A stretch of DNA of 64,000 nucleotides, taken from contig OZ020313.1 in assembly GCA_963971305.1 (NCBI GenBank), positions 56,740,203-56,804,202 of the forward strand, given 5' to 3'. The position numbers were made by a program, and so were the translations under genes. The first letter of the stretch is position 1. The number at the start of each line of letters is the position of its first letter. The stretch is from Arcuatula senhousia. Lineage: Eukaryota; Mollusca; Bivalvia; Mytilida; Mytilidae. This document shows, one piece after another, positions 52,048 to 64,000 of the stretch. The notes below the pieces were generated by a model. The model was given only the letters and a program-made list of their open reading frames with translations. It was not told the DNA's origin and searched no databases.

Positions 52048-53745
52048 TCAATTCACTTTGTAAAGAAATAACTTATTCTCCCAGTTTATCACAACAACAG
52101 TTACACGGTTAGTATTCCTATCATAGTCTATTGCCCATGGACGAACTAACCCATCTTCTCTTGTTAACAGCTCGGAGTGACGATCACCGTCTGGTGATAT
52201 AACGATAAGGTTGTTAGAGTCATATCCTACAACATACACGTACCCATTGGTATCAACAGAAATTCCTTGAGGGTTGCGCATGACCTTCTCATCCTTAAAT
52301 TCCCACTTTGTTGTGTCGTCCATGCTAAAACAGGTCACGGTATGGGCATTTTGGTTAGTATAGTAAAGTTTGTCTTGATATGTTGTGATGTACGAGAACG
52401 GCGACATGTCAGGTATCTCTTTGATCGTCGTTATATTCCCATTGTCTATATTCATTCTACATATCCCGACATTAGTGGCACAGTAGATAAGGTCTCCGTC
52501 CTTGTATGTAATGCCGTAGTTCTTTGTGTTGGTCGGAATAGATCGGATGATCTTTCTGCTGTCTATGTTGACTATATTAATAAAGCGTTTGTAGTCCCCT
52601 CCCGATGTTACTGCCAAGGTGTTGGTGGACGGTATATGTGTTATATCGATGATCCAATAAGGTTCAACATCAATCTGACAATCTACAGTACCGTCCTCTC
52701 TCATCACTATAATACATTTATTTTCAAAACATGTAACGGCGAATCTACCATTAGGGAGGAAACAGCATCCATACAGCCTGTCTTTCTGAACGTCAATGGA
52801 TCTAATAAGATCAAGTCTTATACTGTCAATAGACCTGACACTGGGTATGTGTAACTGTGCCTGTTTGTCTTTTCTTTTCTTGAGAACAACGTCGCATGGT
52901 TTAGTTTTCGTGGATACGCGTCCGAACGTTGGTAAACTGTTTTCTATATTGTGTAAAGTTTTGTCGAGTTCAAGATAGAGGGATATATGGTTCAGATCCT
53001 CACTTGAACTAAGACTTTGAAGATACTCATCGTCGGACAACGTAAGCTTCTCTGTTCTCTTCATTGATAGGAAGATTTGTATGTCGGACGCGAGATCCTT
53101 CAGGGCTGATAAACTACTCCTCATCTCTTTTATATCATGTTCTTTCTTTTCTAATGATGCAACCAGTGCTTGGATTTTGGAAGTGTGTAGTTCTTCTAAC
53201 TTCCTCAGTTCGTGAAGCATATGAGTTTCGAGTTTGTCGAGGTGTTCGTTCATTTTTCGTCTCGTTTCACGGATTTTAGCTTGAATCTTGATCGTCTCTT
53301 GTTTTATTGATGATATGTTCTGTTGTCGATTTTCAATGATCAGTGCAACGTTTTCTTTGTTTTCCTCGAGCTTCGCCTCGCATTCTGCCAAAGCATTAGA
53401 ATTCTTCACTCCACCGACTACGTCATCAATAGATGACATGTCTTTACATTCCTTATGTTTTCCAAAAGTACACGTTAGACAACAGGCACATTCGTGTTTC
53501 GCACAGTAGGTTTGGTAGCGCTTGTTGTGCTCCGGACAGGTATTAGATATTTTCAGTACGTCGGTAGGAAGATGCTGGTATACTTCAATGGGTGTCATCT
53601 GGTGCTCGTTCGTTCGTTTAGAGGCTAAATGTCGCTTCTGGCAGTCGATACATAATGCCTCGTCACAGTTCACACACCAAACCGTGGACGGCATCGACTG
53701 TCCGAGAGTCTCACACACCCCACAGAGAGACCAGTTACTCGCCAT
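52048..53745 (-). CDS. TRIM-like protein without RING: two B-boxes, coiled coil, beta-propeller
   Basis: A single open frame of 565 residues. B-box 1 ligands are C8, C11, C24, C27, C32, C35, H39 and H48. B-box 2 ligands include C70, H73, C81, H84, C89, C92, H97; the last is probably C100 in place of the usual His. A long charged coiled coil follows at about 115-235. The rest (about 310-565) shows repeated GISV/YVV-type blades typical of NHL or YncE-like six-blade propellers (for example NPQGISVDTNGYVYVVGY). No RING is present ahead of B-box 1, so direct ubiquitin-ligase activity is not expected. Such RING-less B-box proteins are greatly expanded in bivalves and are usually named after TRIM45, TRIM56 or TRIM71. 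Roles in immunity are inferred by family only. Good acceptor TTTTCAG lies 9 bases before ATG, so a 5' non-coding exon is upstream. The frame shows no damage. Confidence 0.93.
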   Translation of the reverse strand: MASNWSLCGVCETLGQSMPSTVWCVNCDEALCIDCQKRHLASKRTNEHQMTPIEVYQHLPTDVLKISNTCPEHNKRYQTYCAKHECACCLTCTFGKHKECKDMSSIDDVVGGVKNSNALAECEAKLEENKENVALIIENRQQNISSIKQETIKIQAKIRETRRKMNEHLDKLETHMLHELRKLEELHTSKIQALVASLEKKEHDIKEMRSSLSALKDLASDIQIFLSMKRTEKLTLSDDEYLQSLSSSEDLNHISLYLELDKTLHNIENSLPTFGRVSTKTKPCDVVLKKRKDKQAQLHIPSVRSIDSIRLDLIRSIDVQKDRLYGCCFLPNGRFAVTCFENKCIIVMREDGTVDCQIDVEPYWIIDITHIPSTNTLAVTSGGDYKRFINIVNIDSRKIIRSIPTNTKNYGITYKDGDLIYCATNVGICRMNIDNGNITTIKEIPDMSPFSYITTYQDKLYYTNQNAHTVTCFSMDDTTKWEFKDEKVMRNPQGISVDTNGYVYVVGYDSNNLIVISPDGDRHSELLTREDGLVRPWAIDYDRNTNRVTVVVINWENKLFLYKVN

Positions 53746-53760
53746 CTTATTAATCTGAAA
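53746..53760 (-). promoter_or_regulatory. 3' splice site just upstream of the TRIM-like ATG
   Basis: On the minus strand CTTATGTTTTCAG|ATTAATAAG-ATG. The exon starts at 53754, leaving nine leader bases before the start codon. The upstream exon is not located; 53761-54070 shows nothing else. Confidence 0.65.
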
Positions 53761-54070
53761 ACATAAGTGAAGCGTGAATTACAAAAAAAATATATAGCGT
53801 TCAAGCAACGGCTGACTTTTTGGGGTGCATGTCAGTCCGTATAATAACAATTTAAATCATTATTGTTATTTGTCATTGCCTACAAAGGTTCTTACTTGGT
53901 TTGCTAAAATAAATGTATCTCAGTCTATTTCTTCTTGTTCTTTAATTTGTTTGGTCATATATGTGTTTTTAACATGTTAAGAGAACGGTTATTATTTATC
54001 AGCTGAGGGGCTGAAATTTTTAAGGGGGGATTAATATCTGAGTTGTGAGGGGTCATTTTTTTTTAGTTTA

Positions 54071-55200
54071 GCCTGAATCGCTCACCTGGTCTTGATGTCA
54101 AATCTAAGGAGACTTTTGTACAGCTAAATGAGCTGAATGTTTAAGCAAGAAAAAGCATTTCTCTATCTGCCATTGTTTTCATTCTATAAGCAAAAAAAAT
54201 ACTATTTTTTACCTTAAAAGGGCAATAAACCCTTTTAGGGATCATCTGCCAACTTCAAGCTTATGAAGACTTTTGTACAGCTTAATTAACTGAATGTTTA
54301 AGCAAGCAACAGCTTTTCTCTATCTGCAATAGTTTTCATTCCATAGGAAAAAACACTAATTTTGGCCTTTAAGGGACTGTAACCCCTTAAAGGGGTCATC
54401 TGACAACTTTGACCCTGTGAATGCTTTTGTAGAGCTAAATGAGCTGAACATTTAAACAAGCAGCTGCTTTTCTCTATCTGCAATAATTTTCATTCTATAA
54501 GCCAAAAACACTATTTTTGGCCTTTAACGGGCCATAACCCCTATAAGGGGTCATCTGACAACTTTGACCCTATGAATGCTTTTGTAGAGCTGAATGAGCT
54601 GAACATTGAAGCAAGCAACAGCTTTTCTCTATCTGCAATAGTTTTCATTTTATAGGCCAAAAACACTATTTTTCGCCTTTAAGGGGCCGTAACCCCTATA
54701 AGGAGTCATCTGACAACTTCGACCCTATGGAGACTTTTGTAGAGCTAAATGAGCTGAACATTTAAGCAAGCAACAGCTTTTCTTTATCTGCAATAGTTTT
54801 CATACTGTAGGGCAAGAACATGAAAAAATGCTATTTTTCACCTTCAAAGGGCCGTAACCCCTATAAGGGATCATCTGACAACTTAGACCAAGTGAAGTCT
54901 TTTGTAGAACTTTTGATCCTGAAGCAGTAGCGTGGCATCAGATTTCATCTATCTATCAATTACAAGCCAAAAACAGTAGTCTGACCCCCCTGTTCTATTT
55001 TTAGCTAGGGCTGCCATGCTTTTTGACGAATCAAAAATCCAAACACAACTTTAATGCAGGACACCCTTAGGATCAATCATACCAAGTTTCATTGAATTCT
55101 GTTCAGTAGTTTCAGAGAAGAAGATTTTTGAAAAATTGTTAACAGACGACGACGGACGCAAAGTGATGGCAATAGCTCACCTTCGGTCCAGGTGAGCTAA
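54071..55200 (-). repeat. Hairpin-capped repeat family F1, reverse copy
   Basis: The plus strand begins GCCTGAATCGCTCACCTGGTC and ends CAATAGCTCACCTTCGGTCC, AGGTGAGCTAAAAA. Five tandem cores of about 160 bp lie between. It lies in the presumed upstream intron or flank of the TRIM-like gene. Confidence 0.88.
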
Positions 55201-58200
55201 AAAGTAAAAAAAATGAGCTATTTTTGGGGTCACCAAATTTTTAGATCAAATAGGGGGAGGGGCAATTTCTAGATAGATATATCCGGTCAAAATCAAATCT
55301 ACCCGCCCAGCTAGTAAATAATGACCATTCCCTAATAAACTAGATATATTTTTTCTGTTTAGTATTATTCCATTATTTTATCTATATAGGTCTCTTTGTA
55401 AGTGTTTAGAAGGTCATTTTTTTGCCCATATATATATGCCTTTTAACATCTGTAATTCGCAGAAAATTATTATGTACAATGAGAAGTTAGATATAGGAAT
55501 ATTTCATGTCTTAAAGGTATTCAACAAAAACTCAGAGCCCAGTGAAGTTCTTTTGCTGGCTTTGGATCATCAGTAACCCAGATAAAAACTTAGTAACCAT
55601 ATCATCATTAAAAGACTCCCTGATCGTATCTCAACCGGGTACTATATATGTGTATGTCTTAAACCCCCTTTTTTCGTTGGTATTTAATGCTGCCTCATGC
55701 GGTATATGGGTCATTCTTAAAAAAAATGTACATATTTCGAGGTAGATCAACTTTAATATTAGAATTGCTCACAGAAAGTTTGTAATTTATTTTTTGGTAT
55801 CATCTATCATTTCAGCAACCAAAACAAGGAAAAAGCAAAAAAAAAAACAAAAAAAAAACTAATCAAATGTATTTTGAAATTTTTGACGTCAGTGTCCTTT
55901 AGGGTTAATTTAGCTGTCTTTGGTGTTACCACACAAAAACGTTGTTATACAAGAAAACTCAAATCGTTTATTTTAAAATTCATGCATAACTTTCCACGTA
56001 CGGATAGAATTACTACTTTGATATTTACAAAAATAAAATTTGCTCAACATTTATTTTTCAGTGCATCATAAGACAATAATTTTAAACTATTTAGCAAACA
56101 GTTCAAAACTAACTAACATATCAAATGCAATATATATGAAATTTCATTTCTTCATTGATATTTTAATGAACAGTATATGGTCAACGAGTTTCAGTGGCAA
56201 AATATCATTGTTCAGAGTAATATGTGCTGGCAACAATTGGGAAAATTAAACTGGTAACATCAGGGACATTGCGTAACATCACGGAAATACAAGAGCAATA
56301 AATAAAGACTTCTTGACAATAAATGTTTATCTTAATGCAATTAATAACATGTTTTGGAGTATTATCTAATAAATTCTGTAGATGGACTATCTTAAGAATT
56401 CAAATATCGAATTTAATGACTGGTTAAACGTCATGGAATGTCCTCTATATTTACGGGTTTTGTCTTTGATGTTACCACTATTTTAGCAACAAATTCAAGA
56501 TTTTTTTTTTATTTCCAAAGAATTGACACAATTGTGTTTCGAAATTTTTAGTTGTGTATTAATGAATTTGTGCAATTTGTTAACTAATTGAATGAAACCA
56601 GATGATTTGTTGTACCTTCAAAACCATGTCCTTTATGTTACCAATGATGTATCAGCTGTCACTGACAAAATATCCCTCCTGTTATTGAATCTCAAGTCGA
56701 ATTATTTATTTAAACAATAAACTCTGAGAAAGGAAATGTATTTATAACACTCTATATGGCTAATATTAGTAATAAGAGCCATTTTAGTGCTTTTACATAT
56801 GTAAATCAGTAACCATATAGAATGAAGACAGATTTAAGACTCTTTTATTAACTAATAATGCGTCTGTCCTATTTAGTCCATCAGCCAACTCTGAAAAGAC
56901 GTCATATTTAAAAGTTGAGTGGATACCCCCGTAGACCGAATTTTTATGGTACAAAAATTTAGTATTACATCTAAACTTCATAATTCCAAATGTTATACTT
57001 GTATAAAATATGCGGAAAATAGCGTAAAAATCATTTTTCTGGACCCTCTGGTGAGCAATCGAAAAGTAGTCATTCATTTATTTTCAATAAATTGAACATG
57101 GGGTTGAAAACTCCAATTACTGTTTTATAAATCTATAGTATGCATAGGGATTATTGACTTAGGAAAAGAATTTGCATCATAACAATGTCTAAAAAAGATA
57201 TTTTTTAGATTTAAAATTGCCAATAATTACGTTCAAAATTTCCCTATTTTTACAATTTGCGAATGTCTTCCTATGACTTCGCACGTATCACAGGTAAAAT
57301 TTAGTCAACAAGATTCACCTAATTACAATGGTCACAATTAAAAATATTAAAACCACCAGGATTTGATAAAAACAGTGTTTTACAGAAAAATCCATTTTTA
57401 ATGTCCATGTGCGGATTGTAATGGTTTGACCGATATGGTTTTATTTTTTAAATTATTAAATGTGAAGGTCACTTTTTTCTATTTTTAGAATCAATATTTT
57501 TTATGATATTAAGTCATTTCTATGGTATTTTTTTAAAACCAACATAAAAGAAGTTATATTACAGTAAAGGTGATTTTTTACATTATTGAAAACAAGTTCT
57601 AACCAATTAATCACGTTTTCTTGTTTTTGGCCTGTTAGACTTTACTTTAGGTCAGGTGCGTTTGACTTTATTTATACTTATATGAAATATTTACATTAAT
57701 TTTTACTTATTACTTATCTATTCTTTATTTCTGGCGACAATTTATATCGAGCTGTCGCCTTAAAATAATGTAACGATGTCGTTTTGTAAATTTAGTTTTT
57801 TTTCCAATTCTATTGTTATGAAATCAAAGAATCGATGAGGGGGTTGGTGTTTTCCTAAAATAAAATTATGAATCTGAATTTTGATGAAAAATATTTAAGT
57901 TACAGAGGATAAAATATTTTGAAGAAGGATTTCTGCCATATAGAATAATGCTAATAATGAAAAAAAAAAGTTGTCTCGAGACACCTTTATGAAAAAAATA
58001 ATTGTCTGATCGGAACAAACCCACCCCCCTCTTTTCGTGGTAATGGTCTGTCTCATAAAAAAAAGAGTACTAGAAGACAAGAAATCCTCATTGATGATGG
58101 ATTTTTACAATACTGCATTCCATTTTAAAGATTTAACAGCAATGTCATCTCATTCCTAAACATTCCCAAAGACTCCGCCACATACACAGACTAACAATTA

Positions 58201-58929
58201 GGATTTTTGGACGATTGCTGTTGTTAAGAATCAAAAGCACACCAAAGTTCCTCAGGCAATACTGGTACTGGTCAGCTGTAAATGAATAGAAAATGGTGCT
58301 GAAGCTTTTTCCATTGCAAAGGGCACGTTGATCTTCATGTACCAGCATATGCTGTTAACCTTGAAGTGTCTGTTCCCATAGAAAGTTTGTATCCGTTTGC
58401 TCAGTTACTTTGTCCCAAACGATGTCAGAATTTTGTATTTTTGTCTGTTAACAGGAAGTAGTTGAGTAATTCCTTAACTCTATTAAGAAATATAGAGTTA
58501 AGTTACATAAAAATTGAGACGGAATACTTTATAACTTTGCAGAGCGACGCTCGATTTAAGAAGACGAACAATCAAAAATTGAGCCTATGTTACGTATGTC
58601 GCTTCTGTCTAATGTTACTGGCGACAGACACACAAAGAATACAAGCATTTTAGGTCTACAGAAACTTATATCATTAGTGTACCATTATTTCTTTTTTGTG
58701 TAATTTCATGAAAAATGGGAAACACTGAAATCAGCAAAGTTAAAAACCACACAAATAGTAAGATTACAGTATTTGCATTTTAACACAAAATCAGGACAAG
58801 TAGACTAAGTTTTCTTTGATTTTTTTTTAGAAATTTTGAATGAAGTATAAGACGGGACATATTGTACTCGTGGAGAACTAACTAGCTATCTCTTTTAATC
58901 TCACGTTCCGTTATACAAGTATTGATAAT
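55201..58929. other. Long AT-rich stretch, no gene recognised
   Basis: No motif-bearing frame and no RNA gene. 56865-56950 (GTCCATCAGCCA, GAGTGGATACCCCCGTAGACC) is repeated in inverted orientation at 60762-60830; homology extends over roughly 150-200 bp at each site. Confidence 0.5.
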
Positions 58930-59620
58930 GTCCTTTCACTGAACAATTCTCTATTTGGTGACTTCCTCCATCTCATATATCCTCAGGAACCTGAGATAAG
59001 GGACACAATGGATTCTAAGAAGTCTGCTTCATATTTAGATTTACATCTCGTAATTGATTCTCAAGGAATACTTCAACAAAGCTCTATGACAAACGTGATG
59101 ACTTCAACTTTTCCTTTTTGTGTAGCAACATTCCGTCCGCTCCGGCTTATGAAGTGTTCGTATCACAGTTGATTCGTTACTCCAGAGCTTGCGGCAATTA
59201 CACCGATTCCTTGGCAGAGCAACACAGGGTTATGTTGCTCCACGGTTGCTGTCTTCACTCAAGAAATTGTACGGTAGACACCGTGCACTCGTAGACAATC
59301 TCTCAAATGAGTGCAGATGTTGGTTTGTCTTAGAAATTTGTTTTGTCTTCCTTTACCAAATTTGACACACTGAATTGAAAATTAGCAACACGACAGATGT
59401 GCTATAGCAGCCAAAAACCGCTTACTCTTCCGGAGCACCCGAGTTAACTCTTGTTACGACTTGAGTTGGCGTTGTTGATTTCCGTTCAGTTGATTTTGTG
59501 TTTTGTGTTTCTTCGTGCTGTTCTTGTTCATGTTTACCGGTTTTGTCGTTGCCCTTTCGGACTTTTGACACTCGAATGCCCTATTTGTGCCTGTTTGCTT
59601 CTTTCAATTCATTCGTCGGT
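58930..59620 (+). pseudogene. Penelope-like remnant (copy 3), RT site mutated
   Basis: Begins inside the RT palm: SIDNVLSLNNSLFGDF stands where copy 1 has YIDDVLSL, so the catalytic YIDD has become SIDN. LIYPQEPEIRDT and SASYLDLHL follow in frame, then a frameshift near 59078. The 3' part matches copies 1 and 2 (GCAACATTCCGTCCGCTCCGG, CACTCAAGAAATTG), and the 3' UTR runs to about 59620. It is 5'-truncated and inactive. Confidence 0.78.
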
Positions 59621-62600
59621 TAGCACAATCACTAACTTCAATGGTTTGGTGATTTCAACTTCGTTTAGTTAACTTCTTTCTGGGAAAAATTGACTTAACA
59701 CTACGACATAAAAAAGTTCACAATAAAAAGGCCTGTTTTTCAAAATATATTTAGTTACGATTGTAATGAGAGTTTCTTTTTTGTTGTTTTAGAAGTACGC
59801 TTATTGCTTTGAATTTCGTTAAAATCTATATTCTATAGAAGACGGTACGGGAAACAACCGCCAACAATGAAGAAGCTAAATATGGATCTTCAAAGTATTT
59901 ACAAATATACTAGTAGTAATTTCAAAAGGCAAAACAATCATAACAAAGCGTCAAATCAATTGAAAAAAAAGATCCATATAGAACTTTATTAATTGGCTGG
60001 CATATTTCCTCGATAACAGTTACTTTGTATCCCTTTTGTAACAAAGTGCAACAAACGGTCAAACATGCAGCGCCATTATTGTATACATGTTGTATGCTGC
60101 CTTGCAACATGATCCAAAATGCACATGTACGTGTAATTATGGCAACTTTTAAACGACAATTAAGACTAAAGTTCTTATATTCTGATAATATAGTTTCAAA
60201 AAAGGTCAAATATATAAACTAAAATTGAAAAAATATATAATGAAACACATTATGTTGATCATTTGTATTTACACATGAAAAAAATATAGATTTCAGGCGA
60301 CTGGGGCTACATTCATAAATACCGAAACTTTTCAACCGGTACCACAAATATTTTAATGGAATTGTTTTATTTAATTTGTTATGTTGTAGGTAGATTCTTT
60401 CCACAAAATATTCCACCTAGCTATCCTATTTTTTTTAGGAAATGAAAAAAGAAAATGAAAAAAAAACTCGTTTTAGTCATTCCTTGTATTATCTCCCTTT
60501 AAGACTTCTTTGAGTGAAAATTTTAACAAACTTTTGTCTGTCGTTCGTTGTCTAGACAACATTTAATATGTTAAAAGTTTTCTTTTCAATAATATTGTAG
60601 TAGACTTAGTATAATAGAATGTTTTATAAGGGTTGAAATTTTTTGACAGTTTATAGTACCCCTAAAGGGGCCTCTGTTATACCAGTTTCCGCATCTTTTT
60701 GCAAAGTATAACAAGTTGCAAAATAAAGTTCACATGTTTGTCTTTTGATTTCTGCAATAAAAAATCGGTCTACAGGGGTATCCACTCAAATTATTTTTTC
60801 CGGACCTGGCTGATGGACTAATTACACTTTTGTACAGCAACAGCAGGGACAATAACAACAGGGAATTACGCCAATATTATTTGCTAAAATTATTAAATGA
60901 TCGTGTCTTCATTCCTTTGGGTCTTAGATATGTTTGGTCAAGATATCAAATTTCCTGAAAACAGCTACAACCAGCGGTAACATTATGGACAAGGAAAACA
61001 ATTACGCCTCCAATTAAACTTACATAGACGATCTTCCAAATATTCTTTACCTTGTAATGACAATATGTAAATTTTTCAAAGTAACTGTAACTTACATAAA
61101 TGGATGTACTTGTGGCCTGATAAGGATATTTCTAAAATTTATTTTTACAGAGGGGACATTTTTTAGCTAGAAAAAAATATTTCCACAATGTCTATCCCAT
61201 ATATTTTTATAAATTAGACAGAAAGATGACCAAAGCAAAACCTATCATGATTTCCAAAGTCTATTACCACATTATCCTATTTTGTATGGACTCATAACAT
61301 AAAAAATACTTGAAAGATAGGCGATTCTTGTCATTTTTTAAGTTTTAAAATAGCACTGTCATGCCATTTTTAAAGATAGTGTTTTTTATGTCAGTAGTGC
61401 ATCTTGGTGCATATTGTACTCAAGACAAAAGATAGTGTTAAAACTCGTTTATACGTGGAATTAATTACTGAGTCTGTCACTAAGGGAATGAAATTAATAA
61501 TTTACATTTATATTTTTTTCGTGCACCGGGATTCCCCATGAATCGAAAGTACAAAATGAATTATCATTTATGTCTAATTTGATTGCTTAAGAAATACAAG
61601 GTTACAATCATAACCATATTTATTATGACCATACGAAATTTTACTCACTTTTATGCCAAGGCTAAAGCACAATATTCGTTTTGTTTCATTTTCATGACTG
61701 GGCTTGCCTGGGTACACTTCCTTGTATATAAGTCATATATTCAGTGAAGTATAACTGAATTATCTATCACATGGTTTGTTAAATATTAAGACATTTACTT
61801 TAAACGTGCGGGAAAATTTTAAATTAAAAAAACTGCATGAAATATTTTAGTGAAAAGGTTTATGAATTGAAGTTTGATTGAGACTGAAATTCTGAGCTCT
61901 GTCGTTTAAAAAAGAAACACATTTAAGTTAATGTTATGTTTATTTTAATTATTAGTCTATCATAGACCTGTATATTATAATTTTAATATACAGGCATTGA
62001 CAGGTCTATGGTACTATGTATTATATTTCACAACAAGAAATAACTTCTAAAGTTTTGAAATTGATTATTATTATGAGGAGCAATATTGTTTTTATATGGA
62101 AAAGTAAACTCATCAATGATTGCAAATGAAGATCTATCTATAGAATTATATTTACAGCCTGTGAACCAAGTCTTCACGGCCACCAAACGGTCAAACGAGG
62201 CGAAAGTCGGTTAATCTTCCTGTAGCATGGAGATAAATGCGCTAGAAGTCTGTTAATCTAGTTGGTCATTTGAAGATGGTTAATGCTGTTTGACAAAAAA
62301 AAATATATCCAATAATTGAAACCCGGTACATGTTATTGCTTCAAAAAAGTTAATTCTTCATTTACTTCTCTTTATTCCTCTCTTTAGCTCTCTCTCTCTC
62401 TTTAGATGAAACAGTCAATAACGCATCCTTCCAACGATATGTTGATAAAGAAATGAAAATGTTCGGGTTGCTTGTCAATAATCAAATTCACATTTTTGTT
62501 TTGAAAATTCATTATATCAATCGAATTGTTATGTATACATGTTTCACTTTTTATTGAAACGTATCAAAATCTGCATAATTATTTTGTTTCGGTTTTCATC

Positions 62601-63129
62601 TTTTTAGACAATCATTTTGAATTTGTAAAGTAACCATTTAATATCTAGTAAATGCATTTTGTAATGTTTTATTACTTTTGTGAAAGTTTTATTGAAATAT
62701 TTTGTTTGTAATATCATGAATATATATACATTTTATTTTCTACAAATAAAAAGTTTTGACCACGATGCACACATGATTGACTACTATGACTTTTGATTCT
62801 TTTGTAATTGAAATATTAGATCATCTTAACATTATATTTGTTAGTGATGTTACTAGCATCGCTAACATTTTACAGTATATTTACTGACACATTCACATCA
62901 TTTGAGTTTATCACAATATAGTCTCTTTTATATATTAGTCAATGATTCATTGATAGACAATGTGTTATCAAATAGAAAAATACTTTACAATATCGTATCT
63001 CTAAGTAGATTCTGCTTAATATTGAAAACAATGTTGGTAACATCTATGACAATTATTAGTGTAACATCACTGACAGAATGTCAGTTATGTAACCGACCGA
63101 AATATTAATAGCTTTTGGTGCTTTATAAG
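59621..63129. other. AT-rich stretch, no gene recognised
   Basis: Contains the inverted partner of 56865-56950 at 60762-60830, a small palindrome at about 61961-62013 (CATAGACCTG..CAGGTCTATG around a TATATTATAATTTTAATATA core) and a CT run near 62390. Nothing else is supported. Confidence 0.5.
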
Positions 63130-64000
63130 ACATAATATATAAGACATAATTTATTTTCCAATTATGGTCCCTCAAAGGGCAGCATCATTACAATGATTAC
63201 ATTATAACAGAGAATAGAATAAAGTATAAGATTATAATAAATAGATAGCTTAATGCAGATACTATATATATACTTGTTCAAAGAGTCTGGATACAAAAAT
63301 GGACCAATATTTCATTATGCTACAATGATAAATTACAAGTAAAAACAAAAACAACAAAAAACATTTGTTATAGCAGTCCTCCCCGTGCTCAGATCACACA
63401 TACAAGATTTATAAAATGATATAGTCATATGCATGCTATGGTCACCAGGGGACGGTGCTTTAGGACTGCGAAACTTATAACTACTTGTAGCATTGATTTA
63501 TACACATACTGTACAGTTCTCCCCGTGATCAAAGCACCCATAGAAGTTTAATGTTCTATGAATGCTGTGGTCACCAGGGGGCGGTGCTTAAGAACTGCAG
63601 TAGTGCATTTTAGTCATATATAAATATATTCTCAGAACTCATAAATAGAACAAAGAATGTACCATCAATATGGCAGACCAGCAGATATTAATTTAATATA
63701 GAGGATTTAAAAAAAACACCAAACATTATATGTGTGCCAGGAATGAACATATTAGATTAAGAATTTCTAAATCCTCATTAGTCAATAACCATATGAGTTT
63801 TGTCTTAGATTCTAGAGATGCAAAATTTTTACATTTTCTATGAGCAGTAGTTTCAAGCTCTTGACGAATATTGTTCACTCCAGGACACACACACAAGAAA
63901 TGAGTCTCATCCTCCACAACATTTAAATCACATCTTGTACAGAGTCTATTGTGTCTGGGAATGCCCTTGTATCTACCTGTCTCTATATTAAGCTTATGAG
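63130..64000 (-). pseudogene. LINE, 3' end: ORF2 C-terminus and 3' UTR (continues past the window)
   Basis: From 64000 downward the minus strand encodes HKLNIETGRYKGIPRHNR, LCTRCDLNVVEDETHFLCVC and on to a stop at 63726. This is the conserved GRY..PR..R.C..C..VEDE.HFL..C tail of non-LTR retrotransposon ORF2. The coding part inside the window is open. The 3' UTR (63725-63130) holds two copies of a roughly 90-base hairpin and ends TGCTGCCCTTTGAGGGACC, ATAATTGGAAAATAAATT and short (TATGTCTTATA)n repeats. Whether the element is full-length cannot be seen. Confidence 0.75.
63370..63600 (-). repeat. Duplicated hairpin in the LINE 3' UTR
   Basis: CAGTCCTCCCCGTG..GGTCACCAGGGGACGGTGC, TTTAGGACTGC at 63371-63470 and CAGTTCTCCCCGTG..GGTCACCAGGGGGCGGTGC, TTAAGAACTGC at 63512-63600, about 142 bp apart. 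Each closes on itself. CAGTCCT/AGGACTG in one and CAGTTCT/AGAACTG in the other are compensating changes, which suggests the fold is kept. Confidence 0.65.

Noticed and set aside
52267..52854. 195-codon frame on the plus strand
   Set aside because: It is the antisense shadow of the TRIM-like coding region.

Overview
The window looks like nuclear DNA of a bivalve mollusc, probably a mussel-like (mytilid) species. It is AT-rich, has spliced genes with GT..AG introns, a ribosomal-protein gene whose product is close to animal RPL27A, bivalve-style interspersed repeats, Penelope-like and LINE-type retroelement debris, and hammerhead-ribozyme retrozymes. The species is inferred from these features; nothing in the sequence proves it.

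Layout. 1-3.5 kb: degenerate GCAGGAA/TGCAGCAA repeats, a 531-bp-period retrozyme with one complete hammerhead ribozyme (1901-1946), and a partial hairpin-capped repeat with a 201-bp MITE inside it. 3.5-8.4 kb: a tandem array of about 15 units of 332 bp, each with a large palindrome. 9.4-10.9 kb (-): a large, disordered, proline/tyrosine-rich first coding exon, tentatively the N-terminal part of a DENND2-like protein, with a leader full of short upstream ORFs. 11-17 kb: nested transposons, including a hAT-like element of 2.3 kb that carries a broken Penelope-like reverse transcriptase.

18.1-36.0 kb (+): one complete gene, RPL27A, with five coding exons and 147 residues. Exon 1 is essentially the ATG after a pyrimidine-rich (TOP) leader. 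Its introns explain most of the region. A 154-bp palindrome abuts the exon 2 acceptor. A 968-bp hAT-like element with an 8-bp target duplication sits in intron 3. The 3' half of exon 4 plus its splice donor is repeated nine times (95-bp period). Intron 4 (14.6 kb) holds an 11.6-kb terminal-inverted-repeat element inserted at a TA inside an older repeat. That element contains a head-to-tail dimer of a 357-bp retrozyme with two intact hammerhead ribozymes.

36.5-49 kb: almost wholly repeats. At least six families share one plan: a hairpin or short inverted terminus, (GTCC)n-like sequence, and several tandem 150-180 bp cores. Several are nested inside each other. A LINE C-terminal fragment and Penelope-like remnants follow. 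52.0-53.8 kb (-): an intact single-exon coding region for a 565-residue TRIM-like protein without RING (two B-boxes, coiled coil, beta-propeller). A 130-bp palindrome lies in its probable 3' UTR. 54-64 kb: another inverted hairpin-capped repeat, long AT-rich unannotated DNA, a dead Penelope-like copy, and at the right edge the end of a LINE whose 3' UTR has two copies of a hairpin.

Only three protein-coding loci are supported. They are not functionally linked. The most interesting content is the self-cleaving RNA (retrozyme) copies, the exon-donor tandem array in RPL27A, and the nested TIR and hairpin-capped elements.
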